Assembly: GCA_009841145.1 (NCBI GenBank)
Contig: VXMJ01000095.1
Coordinates: 1-60,449 of the forward strand
Direction: 5' to 3'
Length of the DNA stretch: 60,449 nucleotides
Source of the DNA: Caldilineaceae bacterium SB0661_bin_34
Lineage (GTDB): Bacteria; Chloroflexota; Anaerolineae; Caldilineales; Caldilineaceae
The translations under genes and the position numbers were made by a program. Positions 25,338 to 33,864 of the stretch are shown here, one piece after another. Under the pieces are notes generated by a model. It did no database searches and had not been told where the DNA came from. It was given only the letters and a program-made list of their open reading frames with translations. Positions within the stretch are counted from its first letter, which is position 1; each line of letters begins with the position of its first letter.

Positions 25338-26396
25338 ATGACGTCAACCCATTTCAACGCCGGCCGGGCCGGCATGGCAACCGGCATTCGGCCGTTCGAC
25401 GTCGGCCGGGACCTGCCCCAGGTCACCGAGCTGGTCCGGGAAGCGTTCGCGCAGGAACTGAGGGAGACCGGCTCCAGGCCGTTGCACAACGCGGGGCTGT
25501 ACAGCCGGCTGCACAGCTTCCTGCGTTCGGAACCCGCGAACCTCTTCAGCTTCATGCGCATGTTCGACGGGTTCGTCTACGTTGACCGCGGCCGGGTTGT
25601 CGGGAATGTGTCCATGCAAAAACTGGACTCCTTCGGACACCGCTGGCAATTGGCCAATGTCGCCGTCGCCGCTTCGCATAAGCGTCAGGGGATTGGCAGC
25701 AGGCTGGTGCAAGCCGCCACGGACAATCTGCGCACCCTTGGCGCCAAGCATGCCGTGTTGCAGGTCCGGACGGACAATCTTCCTGCGCGCAACCTGTACG
25801 CCAAGCAGGGATTTAAGCGCCTGGGCGGCATGGCGGACCTGGAAGGCAGGTGCCCGTTGCAGATTGGTCCGCGACCGAGCAACCCGGCTCCCATCTCCGC
25901 CCTGCCCGGTGAGGAATGGCAGCAGATGCTCGACTTGGCAAGAGTGCAGGTGGGCGGCCACATGCAGTGGTGGCATCCCATCCGACCGGGCGACTTTGTC
26001 CACGACTGGCCGCGCCGGGCAGGCGAGTGGCTGGGGGAAGCACTGGGAGTTTCGTCCGTCACGCGGTTCGGCGTTCGCCTGGGAACCGAACGACTGGCCA
26101 CAGCCATCGTCCTGCGGTCCGCCCACTGGAAACGTCTGCACAGGGTTTCCTGGTGGACCAGGCCGCAGCAGTACGGACAGTACGAGGACGGCATGCTCGA
26201 CGCCCTGGCCGGGCTGATGGCGGCGCAGGCCCACTGCCGGCTCCACGTGCAGGTGGACGCCGACCACCACCAGGCGATCGAAGGCTTGACGGCCATAGGC
26301 TTGCGGGCCAAGCCTTCCCTGGACACCATGCGTTGCGAACTGACGCCGGAGCGACGTGAACCGGCCGCGAATCGAAGATTTCGCCTGCGGCCGTGA
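25338..26396 (+). CDS. GNAT family N-acetyltransferase
   Basis: This 352-residue protein has an N-terminal GNAT domain (about residues 14-165). The acetyl-CoA pyrophosphate loop is SHKRQGIGSRLV (Q/RxxGxG/A) at about 114-125, followed by LGAKHAVLQVRTDNLPARNLYAKQGFKRLG. The C-terminal half (about 190-340) is less typical and may be a second degenerate GNAT fold. The substrate is unknown. A Met at 25374 is an alternative start. Its TGA overlaps the GTG start of the SbcD-like gene (26393-26396), so the two are translationally coupled. Confidence 0.78.
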   Translation: MTSTHFNAGRAGMATGIRPFDVGRDLPQVTELVREAFAQELRETGSRPLHNAGLYSRLHSFLRSEPANLFSFMRMFDGFVYVDRGRVVGNVSMQKLDSFGHRWQLANVAVAASHKRQGIGSRLVQAATDNLRTLGAKHAVLQVRTDNLPARNLYAKQGFKRLGGMADLEGRCPLQIGPRPSNPAPISALPGEEWQQMLDLARVQVGGHMQWWHPIRPGDFVHDWPRRAGEWLGEALGVSSVTRFGVRLGTERLATAIVLRSAHWKRLHRVSWWTRPQQYGQYEDGMLDALAGLMAAQAHCRLHVQVDADHHQAIEGLTAIGLRAKPSLDTMRCELTPERREPAANRRFRLRP

Positions 26397-27697
26397 AATT
26401 CACCTTCATGCACATGGCGGATACCCACCTGGGTTTCCGGCAATACGGTCACACAGAGCGGGAGTGGGATTTCGACGACGCCTTCCGCTGGGCCATCGAC
26501 CAGGCCGTTGCCAAGCAGGTGGACTTCGTTCTCCTGGCCGGGGATCTGTTCCAGTCCGGTTCCAACCTCCAGGCGATCACGTTCAACAACACGGTTACCC
26601 GCCTTGAGGTTCTGCAGGAGGCCGGCATCCCTTGTCTGGTGATCGAAGGCAATCACGACCTGCCGCGGTACCGGGCCTACCGGACCCGCTTCGGCTGGAT
26701 GAACGCTTTGGCGGAAACCAATCGATTGGTCTACCTGCTGGATGTGCTGTATGCCACCCCGCTTGATGCCGGTGTGGAACCTTTGCTGGCCTGCGATGGA
26801 CACCACATCGGCCATTGCGCCGAGCCCATCCCGGGCGTGCGAGTCTACGGCATCGGGTTCAACGGCGCAGCCACACGGACGGTGCTGGAACGGTTCGAGA
26901 GGTTCATTGCCGAACAACCTGCCGACGGACCCAACTACACGATTCTGATGTCGCACGCCGGCGTTGACGGGCGCACGCGGGAGCGGACATCAAGCAACGT
27001 CAGCTTGAGCGGCCTGCGGGGCCTGCGGCCAAGGATCGACTACGTGGCCCTAGGGCACTACCACATGAAGTTCAGTGAAGACAACTGGCTGTTCAACCCC
27101 GGCAGCCTGGAGTTGACCAGCCAGGACCTGGCGCACGAAGAGCCCGGGGGAGTCTTTTTGGTGACGGTTGACACAGAAGCCGAACCCAAACACCGGGTTG
27201 ACCACCTGGAATGTCCCCGACGTCCCTTTGTGCACAAGGCCTTCAGCCTTGCCCGAACCAATGGTCCGGAGGAACTCTACGGCGAGATCGAGGCATTCCT
27301 GATCGGGGAACGGGCCAAGCGCGATCTCGAAGATGATGTCAAGCAGCCGGTCCTGAGCATCGCGTTGGTTGGCGCCAGCCGGTTTGAACCGGGGTTGGTG
27401 GACTCCCACCGCATTGAGGAATTGGGGCGCGGGATCCTGGATCCGCTGCTGTGCCGCGTCTCGAATCGCGCACTGCCGCCCGGGACTGCCGCGTTCGACG
27501 AAATCGAGGACATGAGCCGGCGCGATCTTGAGGAGCAGGTGCTGGAAGGCATGCTTGAATCCCATCCCGACTTCGGCAAGGACTTGACCCACTGGACGAA
27601 TGCCACCCTTGAAGTCATGGAGGCCAGCCTCGAAAAGGGAACAGCCGACGACATCTGCAACATCCTGGGCGACACCCGCGCCGCGTTGACAGGCTGA
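26393..27697 (+). CDS. sbcD: DNA repair exonuclease SbcD/Mre11-like
   Basis: This 434-residue metallophosphoesterase is the nuclease subunit of the SbcCD/Mre11-Rad50 complex, which opens hairpins and processes double-strand ends. The metal-binding motifs appear in order: D10-x-H12 (MADTHLG), GD51 (LLAGDLF), GN87-H88-D (EGNHDL), SHAG at about 185 and GHYH at about 223. The C-terminal extension (about 300-434) would cap the site and bind the SbcC coiled coil. It starts at GTG with a 4-bp overlap with the GNAT gene and ends 2 bp before sbcC. Confidence 0.92.
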   Translation: MKFTFMHMADTHLGFRQYGHTEREWDFDDAFRWAIDQAVAKQVDFVLLAGDLFQSGSNLQAITFNNTVTRLEVLQEAGIPCLVIEGNHDLPRYRAYRTRFGWMNALAETNRLVYLLDVLYATPLDAGVEPLLACDGHHIGHCAEPIPGVRVYGIGFNGAATRTVLERFERFIAEQPADGPNYTILMSHAGVDGRTRERTSSNVSLSGLRGLRPRIDYVALGHYHMKFSEDNWLFNPGSLELTSQDLAHEEPGGVFLVTVDTEAEPKHRVDHLECPRRPFVHKAFSLARTNGPEELYGEIEAFLIGERAKRDLEDDVKQPVLSIALVGASRFEPGLVDSHRIEELGRGILDPLLCRVSNRALPPGTAAFDEIEDMSRRDLEEQVLEGMLESHPDFGKDLTHWTNATLEVMEASLEKGTADDICNILGDTRAALTG

Positions 27698-27699
27698 AC

Positions 27700-30447
27700 A
27701 TGGTCAGGCTGACCCACCTGAAACTGGAGAACATTCGCTCCTATCGAACCGCTGAAATCGCATTCAGGGAAGGGGTCAACGCCATCGTTGGCCAAAACGG
27801 GGCCGGCAAGTCGACCATCCTGCAGGCCATCGGCTATGCCCTGTTCGATTCCCTTGAAGGTCGCAAGCCGAACTTCATCCGGGAAGGCAGCGCATCCGCG
27901 TCGATTACGGTGAGGTTGGCGGAAGACAGGGAGGGATCGTCCTACGAGGTAGTGCGGGAACTCAGGAAATCCGGCACCGCGGACTGGTTCGTATTTGATC
28001 TGGCACGCGATGCCGAAGTGTGCCGGGGACGCCAGGACGTGCGGTTCTTCGTGCAGGACCTGTGCAATACCCGGCTCGACTTGGGCCGGTTGTACACGCG
28101 CATCATCGGGATTCAACAGGGGGAATTCGCCCGTCCCTTCAGGTTGAACCCTGTCCCCCGCCAAGACCATTTCAGTCCCCTCCTTGAAGTGGAGAAGTAC
28201 AAGGAGGCCTACAGGTACCTGGGACAAGGGGACGGCCCCAAAGGCACCATCGGGCACAAGATTCACGTCTTGGCCGAAGACATAGCCAGGTTGGAAGGCC
28301 GACTCGAAAACCGGGGAGCCCATGAACAGGAACTGCAGGATCTTCTCCTGACATTGGCCCGTCTTGAGGAAGAGGAAGAGAAAAACAGGAACCGGTTGTT
28401 GAAGTTGGCCGAGATCTCTGACGAGTTCGAACAGTTGAAACACGATGTTGAGCAGACAGCCGACCTGCATATTCGCGCCCACAACAACCTTGCATCAAGT
28501 CGCCAACAACTGAAGACTGCCGATGAGGAACTTCGGCGAAGCACACTCGCCTTGGCAATCGTGGAATCCAACCAAGACGATCACAACCGGCACCTGCGGG
28601 CACAGGCAGACCTGGATCAGCTGGCGCATGAACTACGGGCCTTGAGAGACCTTGCGCAACAAAAGGTTCAGCTGGACACGCGGCTTACAGGCTTGCAGGA
28701 GCGACTGGCACGGTGTCAGGACCGCATTCTATGCCTCAAGCAACTTGCGGAGCAACAGACCCAGCTTGCCGGACCAGCCCGGCAGTATGAAGAACTGGAC
28801 AGGGAGCGCATCGCCTTGCAACACCGAATCGGTGCCGTTGATGCTCTTGAGGCCGCAGAAACGGCGGCACGGGCCAAAGTCTCCCGCAGACAGTCCCAAG
28901 TCGAACAATTGACCTCCAACCTGGAGTTGAGGCGACAGACGGAAACCAAGGTGCGGCGGCAGGGAGAACAACAACGCGAATTGAGTGAACGGACCGTTCA
29001 CCTGAGACAGCAGGTGGAGTTGGCAGACCATGGGCTTGAGCAGGTGAACCAGCAACTCTCAATGCTGAAGCGCCCCGGCAGGGACAAGGAAACCGAGCCA
29101 GTTCACCTTTGCCCTGTCTGCAGCCAGCCAATAGAGGAAGCCATGTGGTTGGAACTCGTGGCCGAATCCGAGTTGGAGAAGCTGGAACTTAATGGCCGGG
29201 CTTCCCATCTGGCCAAGGAGTTGGCGGACTGCGAACAGGCTGCACAGCGTACCAAAGAGACAATCGATCGTCTGCAGGACACCATTGCCGAATTGCCGGA
29301 CGAACCGGCGGTGGAACGGGCAAGCTCAGACCTGACCATTGCCCGGCACGAACTCGATCAAGTGGAGGAGAAGCTCAAGGAGAGCCGGGAACTGGAATGC
29401 AAACTTCAGACGGCCACAGCCGACATGGCCAAACTAGAAGACGGCTGGACTGCCTTCAGAGACAACCAAAGGCAGATCGACGGCCAAAGGGACATTGAAG
29501 CCGAGATAACCGGACTGGAGGAAGCAATCACCTCGTTGGAACCTGAAACGCAATCGTTGAATGTCAAGCTTGCCCGGTTGGCGAATCTTGAGGTCCGGGA
29601 AGCTGCATTGACACAGACCCTGGACACTACCCGCTCGGCCTATGAAAACGTCCTGAAAAATCAAGATGCGGCGGAACAGAAGCCGACACGCGAAACCAGG
29701 TACCGGGAACTGGGCGTTCAGGTGGAGGCACTGGCAACTCGTCTCACAGAAGTGACAGCCGAGTACAACCGTTGCAATGCTGCCTATGACGCGGATGCCC
29801 ATGTCGCACACCAGGAGGAGATCCGGCAACTGGAATTGGATTCGAGTGGGCGTCAGGCACTCCTGCAAGAGACCCGGAAACAACTGACAAACCTGAACTC
29901 GCAACTGGAGGCCATGGAACTTCTGGATGCCGAATTGGCCGCCAAGAGAATCGATCACGCGGACTGGACCCAATGGGGTTCCGACCTGGAGGACATGCGC
30001 AACTACATTCAGGAAATGGGCCCCATGATGACCCGCATCCTGAATCAGCGGATCAGCTACAGCGCAAACATCATCCACCAGGAACTCACCAACTCTTCCT
30101 CAGCCGAATTAACCTGGGATGAGACTTTCGCCATCACCCTCAAGGTCCTAGGACGCGAACGCGCATTCGATCAGTTGTCCGGTGGGGAGCAGATGACGGC
30201 AGCCCTAGCCGTCAACCTAGCCATGCTACAGGAACTAAGCACGGTCGGTTTCGCCTTCTTCGATGAACCGACCACCAATCTCGACGAGGACCGCCGGTCG
30301 GAACTGGCATCTCGCCTGAACGTCACTAGGCGGGTTCCCCAATTGATCGTCATCAGCCACGACGATACGTTCGAGGCCCAGGTGGACCACGTGATACGCG
30401 TGGCGAAAACCGGCAACGAAAGTGAAATCCGGACGCCGGATGCCTGA
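27700..30447 (+). CDS. sbcC: SbcC/Rad50-like SMC-family ATPase
   Basis: This 915-residue partner of the SbcD-like nuclease carries the Walker A motif GQNGAGKST at residues 31-39. Long antiparallel coiled coils follow (about 175-440 and 490-770), interrupted by a zinc hook CPVC near residue 470. Then come the ABC signature LSGGEQMTAALAVNLA (about 826-841) and Walker B FAFFDEPTTNLDE. It begins directly after sbcD. The protein is close to the usual Rad50 length. It converges with ribF, 15 bp away. Confidence 0.93.
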   Translation: MVRLTHLKLENIRSYRTAEIAFREGVNAIVGQNGAGKSTILQAIGYALFDSLEGRKPNFIREGSASASITVRLAEDREGSSYEVVRELRKSGTADWFVFDLARDAEVCRGRQDVRFFVQDLCNTRLDLGRLYTRIIGIQQGEFARPFRLNPVPRQDHFSPLLEVEKYKEAYRYLGQGDGPKGTIGHKIHVLAEDIARLEGRLENRGAHEQELQDLLLTLARLEEEEEKNRNRLLKLAEISDEFEQLKHDVEQTADLHIRAHNNLASSRQQLKTADEELRRSTLALAIVESNQDDHNRHLRAQADLDQLAHELRALRDLAQQKVQLDTRLTGLQERLARCQDRILCLKQLAEQQTQLAGPARQYEELDRERIALQHRIGAVDALEAAETAARAKVSRRQSQVEQLTSNLELRRQTETKVRRQGEQQRELSERTVHLRQQVELADHGLEQVNQQLSMLKRPGRDKETEPVHLCPVCSQPIEEAMWLELVAESELEKLELNGRASHLAKELADCEQAAQRTKETIDRLQDTIAELPDEPAVERASSDLTIARHELDQVEEKLKESRELECKLQTATADMAKLEDGWTAFRDNQRQIDGQRDIEAEITGLEEAITSLEPETQSLNVKLARLANLEVREAALTQTLDTTRSAYENVLKNQDAAEQKPTRETRYRELGVQVEALATRLTEVTAEYNRCNAAYDADAHVAHQEEIRQLELDSSGRQALLQETRKQLTNLNSQLEAMELLDAELAAKRIDHADWTQWGSDLEDMRNYIQEMGPMMTRILNQRISYSANIIHQELTNSSSAELTWDETFAITLKVLGRERAFDQLSGGEQMTAALAVNLAMLQELSTVGFAFFDEPTTNLDEDRRSELASRLNVTRRVPQLIVISHDDTFEAQVDHVIRVAKTGNESEIRTPDA

Positions 30448-30462
30448 GGCCGCCCTCCGGAC

Positions 30463-31500
30463 TCAGCGGTTCAGGTACCGAATCAGGTCCCGCAGCAACA
30501 CAGCCTGCTCCGGGGTGGGGGCGGTGCCCGCCAGCCGTGCCCGCGCCGCACCGATGTCGCACTGAACCTGGCGGCACAGCTCCTCAACATCGGAGAAACG
30601 GGTTTCGTCCCGCAGCCGAGACACGAACTCCACCGCAATCTGCTGCTCGTAGAGATTGCCGTCCTCGCCCTCCGGCGGGAAGTCCAGCAAGTGCGATTCA
30701 ACCCTGAATTCGGTCCCGTCGAAGGTGGGCCGGTACCCGATGTTGGTTACGCTGGAATAGGCGCGCACCGGGTGCGGCACCCAGCTGCGCGTGGCGTAAA
30801 CACCGGTCTTGGGATACAGGCGATCGGGAATCGGTTGCAGGTTGGCGGTGGGGAAGCCCAACTTGCGGGCCAGCTTCACCCCCTCAACCACGATGCCGGC
30901 CACAAAGGGACTGCGCCCCAAGTGCTGCGCGGTTCGCTCCACGTCGCCGCGCTGCAGCAGATCCCTGATGGTGCCGCTGCGCACCACGGCTCCGTCGCGC
31001 CGCACATCCGGGACGGTCGTGACATCGAATCCCAGTGTGCGCCCCAGCTCCCGCAATGTACCGGGAGTACCTGTGCGGTTCCTTCCCAATGCGAAATCCT
31101 CACCGATGACCAACTCCGTCATCCGCAGGTGCCGGACCAGCAGGCCCACGAACCCCTCCGCGGTCAGTTCCGCGGTATGTCGGTCAAACGTTTGCACTAC
31201 ACAGTGATCCGCCCCCTGCTGACGAGCCAGCAGGACCCGTTCCTCAGGCGAAGAAAGCATCTTCAGACCACCGTCCGGGTTGAAGTAAACGGTAGGCAGG
31301 GGATCGAAGGTGATGGCCACCAGCAGGGCGTCTGCCACGTCGGGTTGTTCCTGCAAACGGGCGCGACGCCTTACCCCTTCGGCGAAAATGCCGCAGTGGC
31401 CGATGTGCATCCCATCAAACTTGCCGATCACCACGATGGATGGCCGGTCAAGCGACAGGGAGCGTACATCCCGCACAGGGGAAACGACGGAACGATCCAT
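30463..31500 (-). CDS. ribF: bifunctional riboflavin kinase/FAD synthetase
   Basis: This 345-residue enzyme phosphorylates riboflavin to FMN and adenylylates FMN to FAD. The N-terminal nucleotidyltransferase domain has GKFDGMHIGH (residues 27-36). The C-terminal riboflavin kinase domain has KLGFPTANL near residue 214 and the DG-TEFRVESHLLDF region. It is the last gene of the nusA-to-ribF minus-strand group; truB-ribF adjacency is common in bacteria. The ATG at 31500 lies 32 bp after the truB stop codon. Confidence 0.95.
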   Translation of the reverse strand: MDRSVVSPVRDVRSLSLDRPSIVVIGKFDGMHIGHCGIFAEGVRRRARLQEQPDVADALLVAITFDPLPTVYFNPDGGLKMLSSPEERVLLARQQGADHCVVQTFDRHTAELTAEGFVGLLVRHLRMTELVIGEDFALGRNRTGTPGTLRELGRTLGFDVTTVPDVRRDGAVVRSGTIRDLLQRGDVERTAQHLGRSPFVAGIVVEGVKLARKLGFPTANLQPIPDRLYPKTGVYATRSWVPHPVRAYSSVTNIGYRPTFDGTEFRVESHLLDFPPEGEDGNLYEQQIAVEFVSRLRDETRFSDVEELCRQVQCDIGAARARLAGTAPTPEQAVLLRDLIRYLNR

Positions 31501-31532
31501 GAATCAAGCCAGGGACACGGGTTCGTCGGGAT

Positions 31533-32480
31533 TCAGGCAGCCGCCAGCCATTTGCGTGTTCGGAACCTCGGCGGCCAGGTTCCCGCAGCCTGCGTGCACC
31601 ACACCACACCAAGCGTCCGGCGTTCAGTGTCCACGGCCAACGCCAATTCGCCGTCCCGCAGTTGGATGGATACGTCCGGCGCCTCCACCTCCCTGCCTTG
31701 GCTGAACCGCAGCCGCATGTCCGCATCGCAGACCAGTCGCGGCCAAGCCAGGCCGGCACCGGCATCGGCAAGTTCCGGTAGCGGGGCATCCCCTTCCAGT
31801 TCAACGAGCGGAATTGCATCCGCGACCCTGAGCGAACCCAGGGAAACCCGACGCAGGGATGCCACGGTTCCCCCGACCCCCAGCGCCAGCCCCATGTCAC
31901 GGGCCAGGCTGCGAATGTAGGTTCCGGCGGAACAGGTCACCATGAATTCGCAACATCCGTCCTGCACCGGCGACAACGCCTCCAAGGTGGCCACATGCAC
32001 GGTTTGGGGTTGCAATTCGGCCAGGCCGCCTGAACGGGCAATGCGATGGGCCCTTTGGCCGCCGATGTGTTTCGCTGAAAAGGCGGGAGGGATCTGTTCA
32101 ATCCACCCGGTGAATTTCGGCACGAGCGCCGCCAGACGGGATTCGGTGACCGCCGACGCCGATCCTTCCTCCAGGGGAGTGCCGGTAATGTCGTCCGTAT
32201 CCGTCCGCAGACCGAAGCGAAACACGGTACGGTAGGTCTTGGGCTGACCCTGATAATACTCGGCAAGGCGGGTAGCCCGACCCAGACAGATCACCAGCAG
32301 ACCGCTCGCGAAGGGATCCAGGGTGCCCGTGTGACCCACGCGCCGGATGCCGAAGCATCGACGCACCCGTTGCACTGCATCGTGGCTCGTCGGCAGTCTG
32401 TCGGGTTGCTCCGGAAAAACCGGGGGATCGCCCAGCCCGGGTTTGTCCAGCATCAGCAGACCGGATGGTTCACCCAGCAT
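31533..32480 (-). CDS. truB: tRNA pseudouridine(55) synthase TruB
   Basis: This 315-residue enzyme makes pseudouridine 55 in the T-loop of tRNAs. It starts with the usual SGLLMLDKPG and has the catalytic Asp in GHTGTLDPFASG (about residue 48). YQGQPKTYRTVFRFG and a C-terminal PUA-like segment (about 250-315) are also present. The ATG at 32480 matches the family's N-terminus; a TTG at 32513 adjoining the nrnA stop would add 11 residues. Confidence 0.93.
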   Translation of the reverse strand: MLGEPSGLLMLDKPGLGDPPVFPEQPDRLPTSHDAVQRVRRCFGIRRVGHTGTLDPFASGLLVICLGRATRLAEYYQGQPKTYRTVFRFGLRTDTDDITGTPLEEGSASAVTESRLAALVPKFTGWIEQIPPAFSAKHIGGQRAHRIARSGGLAELQPQTVHVATLEALSPVQDGCCEFMVTCSAGTYIRSLARDMGLALGVGGTVASLRRVSLGSLRVADAIPLVELEGDAPLPELADAGAGLAWPRLVCDADMRLRFSQGREVEAPDVSIQLRDGELALAVDTERRTLGVVWCTQAAGTWPPRFRTRKWLAAA

Positions 32481-32513
32481 GGCGGATTGCCTGGTCGGCC
32501 CGGCCAACGGCAA

Positions 32514-33521
32514 CTATGAGCCACCGACCGGCAGCCCCAGGACCTGGTCCTTAATCCGGGCAATCACTTCCGGCACAACGGCATCCAAGGAGCCGGTGAG
32601 TTTGCAACCCGCAGCCAGCTGGTGCCCTCCGCCACCCAGGGCCAGGGCCAGTCGGCTGACATCCAGGTCCGGGTCGCAACGCAGGCTGCACTTGACCTCG
32701 GTCCGTCCGTCATCCAACTCCGTTTCCCTAAACAGAACCGCCACGCGCGCCTCGTCGACTTCGGCCAGGCGCTGGATGATACCCCGTGTCTTGAGCCGCT
32801 CCCCCTGCGGCCCGGTAGCCTGGTCGCTGGTCATGCCGACCCAAAGGACCCCGTCGTCCAGTTGCATGCGGGACAGCAGCAGGCTCTGCAGTTGGAGTTC
32901 ATCGCGGGTGATGAACCCCAATGTGCGCGACACGACATACTGGAAGTCATAGCTGTCGGGCCCCATCACCTTCATGACTTCCCGCATGAAGGCTTGATCC
33001 ACGCCCTTGATGCGGAAACAGAGGGAATCGGTAAGCATGCCCACCAACAGGCACTTCTTGGCGTTGGCAGACAGCGGCCGGTCCAGGGCCTCTGCCAACT
33101 GCAGGACCAGATTGCAGGTGGACAGGCACGACGCATCCACCCAGTTGAGACCCGGCGTTCCGAACTGTTCATTGGTCGGATGATGATCAATCACGAGCCA
33201 TGGCAGTTGTTTCAACCGTTCCAGATCCTGAAACCCGCCAATGCGATCGATACTGGAACAATCCACAATCACCACCAGGTCGAACGAGCCCTGGATGCGA
33301 TCCGGCGTGCGGACTCCCTGATACCCCGGCAGGAACCGGTAAGTCCAGTCCGGAGGGCCGTCGATCCCGGTCACCACCTGCTTGCCGGCCGCTTCCAGAA
33401 TCCAACGCAGGGCGAGCAGGCTGCCATACGCGTCCCCGTCCGGTTCCCGGTGTGCCAGGCACAGAATGCGGTCCGCTTCAGCCAGAACCGCGGGCACCTG
33501 CCTAGGCATCATCGTCGGCAT
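32514..33521 (-). CDS. nrnA: DHH/DHHA1 phosphoesterase, NrnA-like oligoribonuclease/pAp phosphatase
   Basis: This protein of about 335 residues has DHH-family motifs: LAHREPDGDAYGS (motif I), IVDCSSIDRIG (II), DHHPTNEQF (III), and the DHHA1 GGGGHQLAAG near the C-terminus. Relatives degrade nano-RNAs and dephosphorylate 3'-phosphoadenosine 5'-phosphate. The start is ambiguous (33521, 33512 or 33509, all ATG); 33521 overlaps the 3' end of rbfA by 20 bp. Placement between rbfA and truB is a recurrent arrangement in Gram-positive-like genomes. Confidence 0.9.
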   Translation of the reverse strand: MPTMMPRQVPAVLAEADRILCLAHREPDGDAYGSLLALRWILEAAGKQVVTGIDGPPDWTYRFLPGYQGVRTPDRIQGSFDLVVIVDCSSIDRIGGFQDLERLKQLPWLVIDHHPTNEQFGTPGLNWVDASCLSTCNLVLQLAEALDRPLSANAKKCLLVGMLTDSLCFRIKGVDQAFMREVMKVMGPDSYDFQYVVSRTLGFITRDELQLQSLLLSRMQLDDGVLWVGMTSDQATGPQGERLKTRGIIQRLAEVDEARVAVLFRETELDDGRTEVKCSLRCDPDLDVSRLALALGGGGHQLAAGCKLTGSLDAVVPEVIARIKDQVLGLPVGGS

Positions 33522-33864
33522 GGTCCAGGTCCAGACTGTCCAGCAGGTCCAGGACGCGCCGGGTCGACCGCGCATCCCGGTCGTAATCGAAGCGCAGATC
33601 CGGCACCCGCTGCATCACTTGGCGCTCCGCCAGTTCCCGCCGGCACCAGCCCCGCGAGCGGCGCAGTGCCTGGAGAACGTTCTCCTCCGAAACCGCTTCG
33701 TCGTCATGGGTTACCTTGACCCTGATGATGCGCCGATCCCGCGAGAGCTCAACCCCGCGGACCCGTACGGTTTCCAAGGCCGGATCCTGAAGTTCCTGCT
33801 CCACCAAGGCCACTATCTCGGTGTGCACGAGCCCGGCCAGCCGGGCTTGACGAATGGTCGGCAT
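33502..33864 (-). CDS. rbfA: 30S ribosome-binding factor RbfA
   Basis: This 120-residue KH-fold ribosome maturation factor needs no catalysis and binds the 30S subunit near the 16S 5' helix. RQARLAGLVHTEIVALVEQEL, then VRVRGVELSRDRRIIRVKVT and VPDLRFDYDRDARSTRRVLDLLD match the family in order. A short acidic tail (DLDHADDDA) follows. Its start codon shares a base with the infB stop region (33864), so it is tightly coupled to infB. Confidence 0.92.
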   Translation of the reverse strand: MPTIRQARLAGLVHTEIVALVEQELQDPALETVRVRGVELSRDRRIIRVKVTHDDEAVSEENVLQALRRSRGWCRRELAERQVMQRVPDLRFDYDRDARSTRRVLDLLDSLDLDHADDDA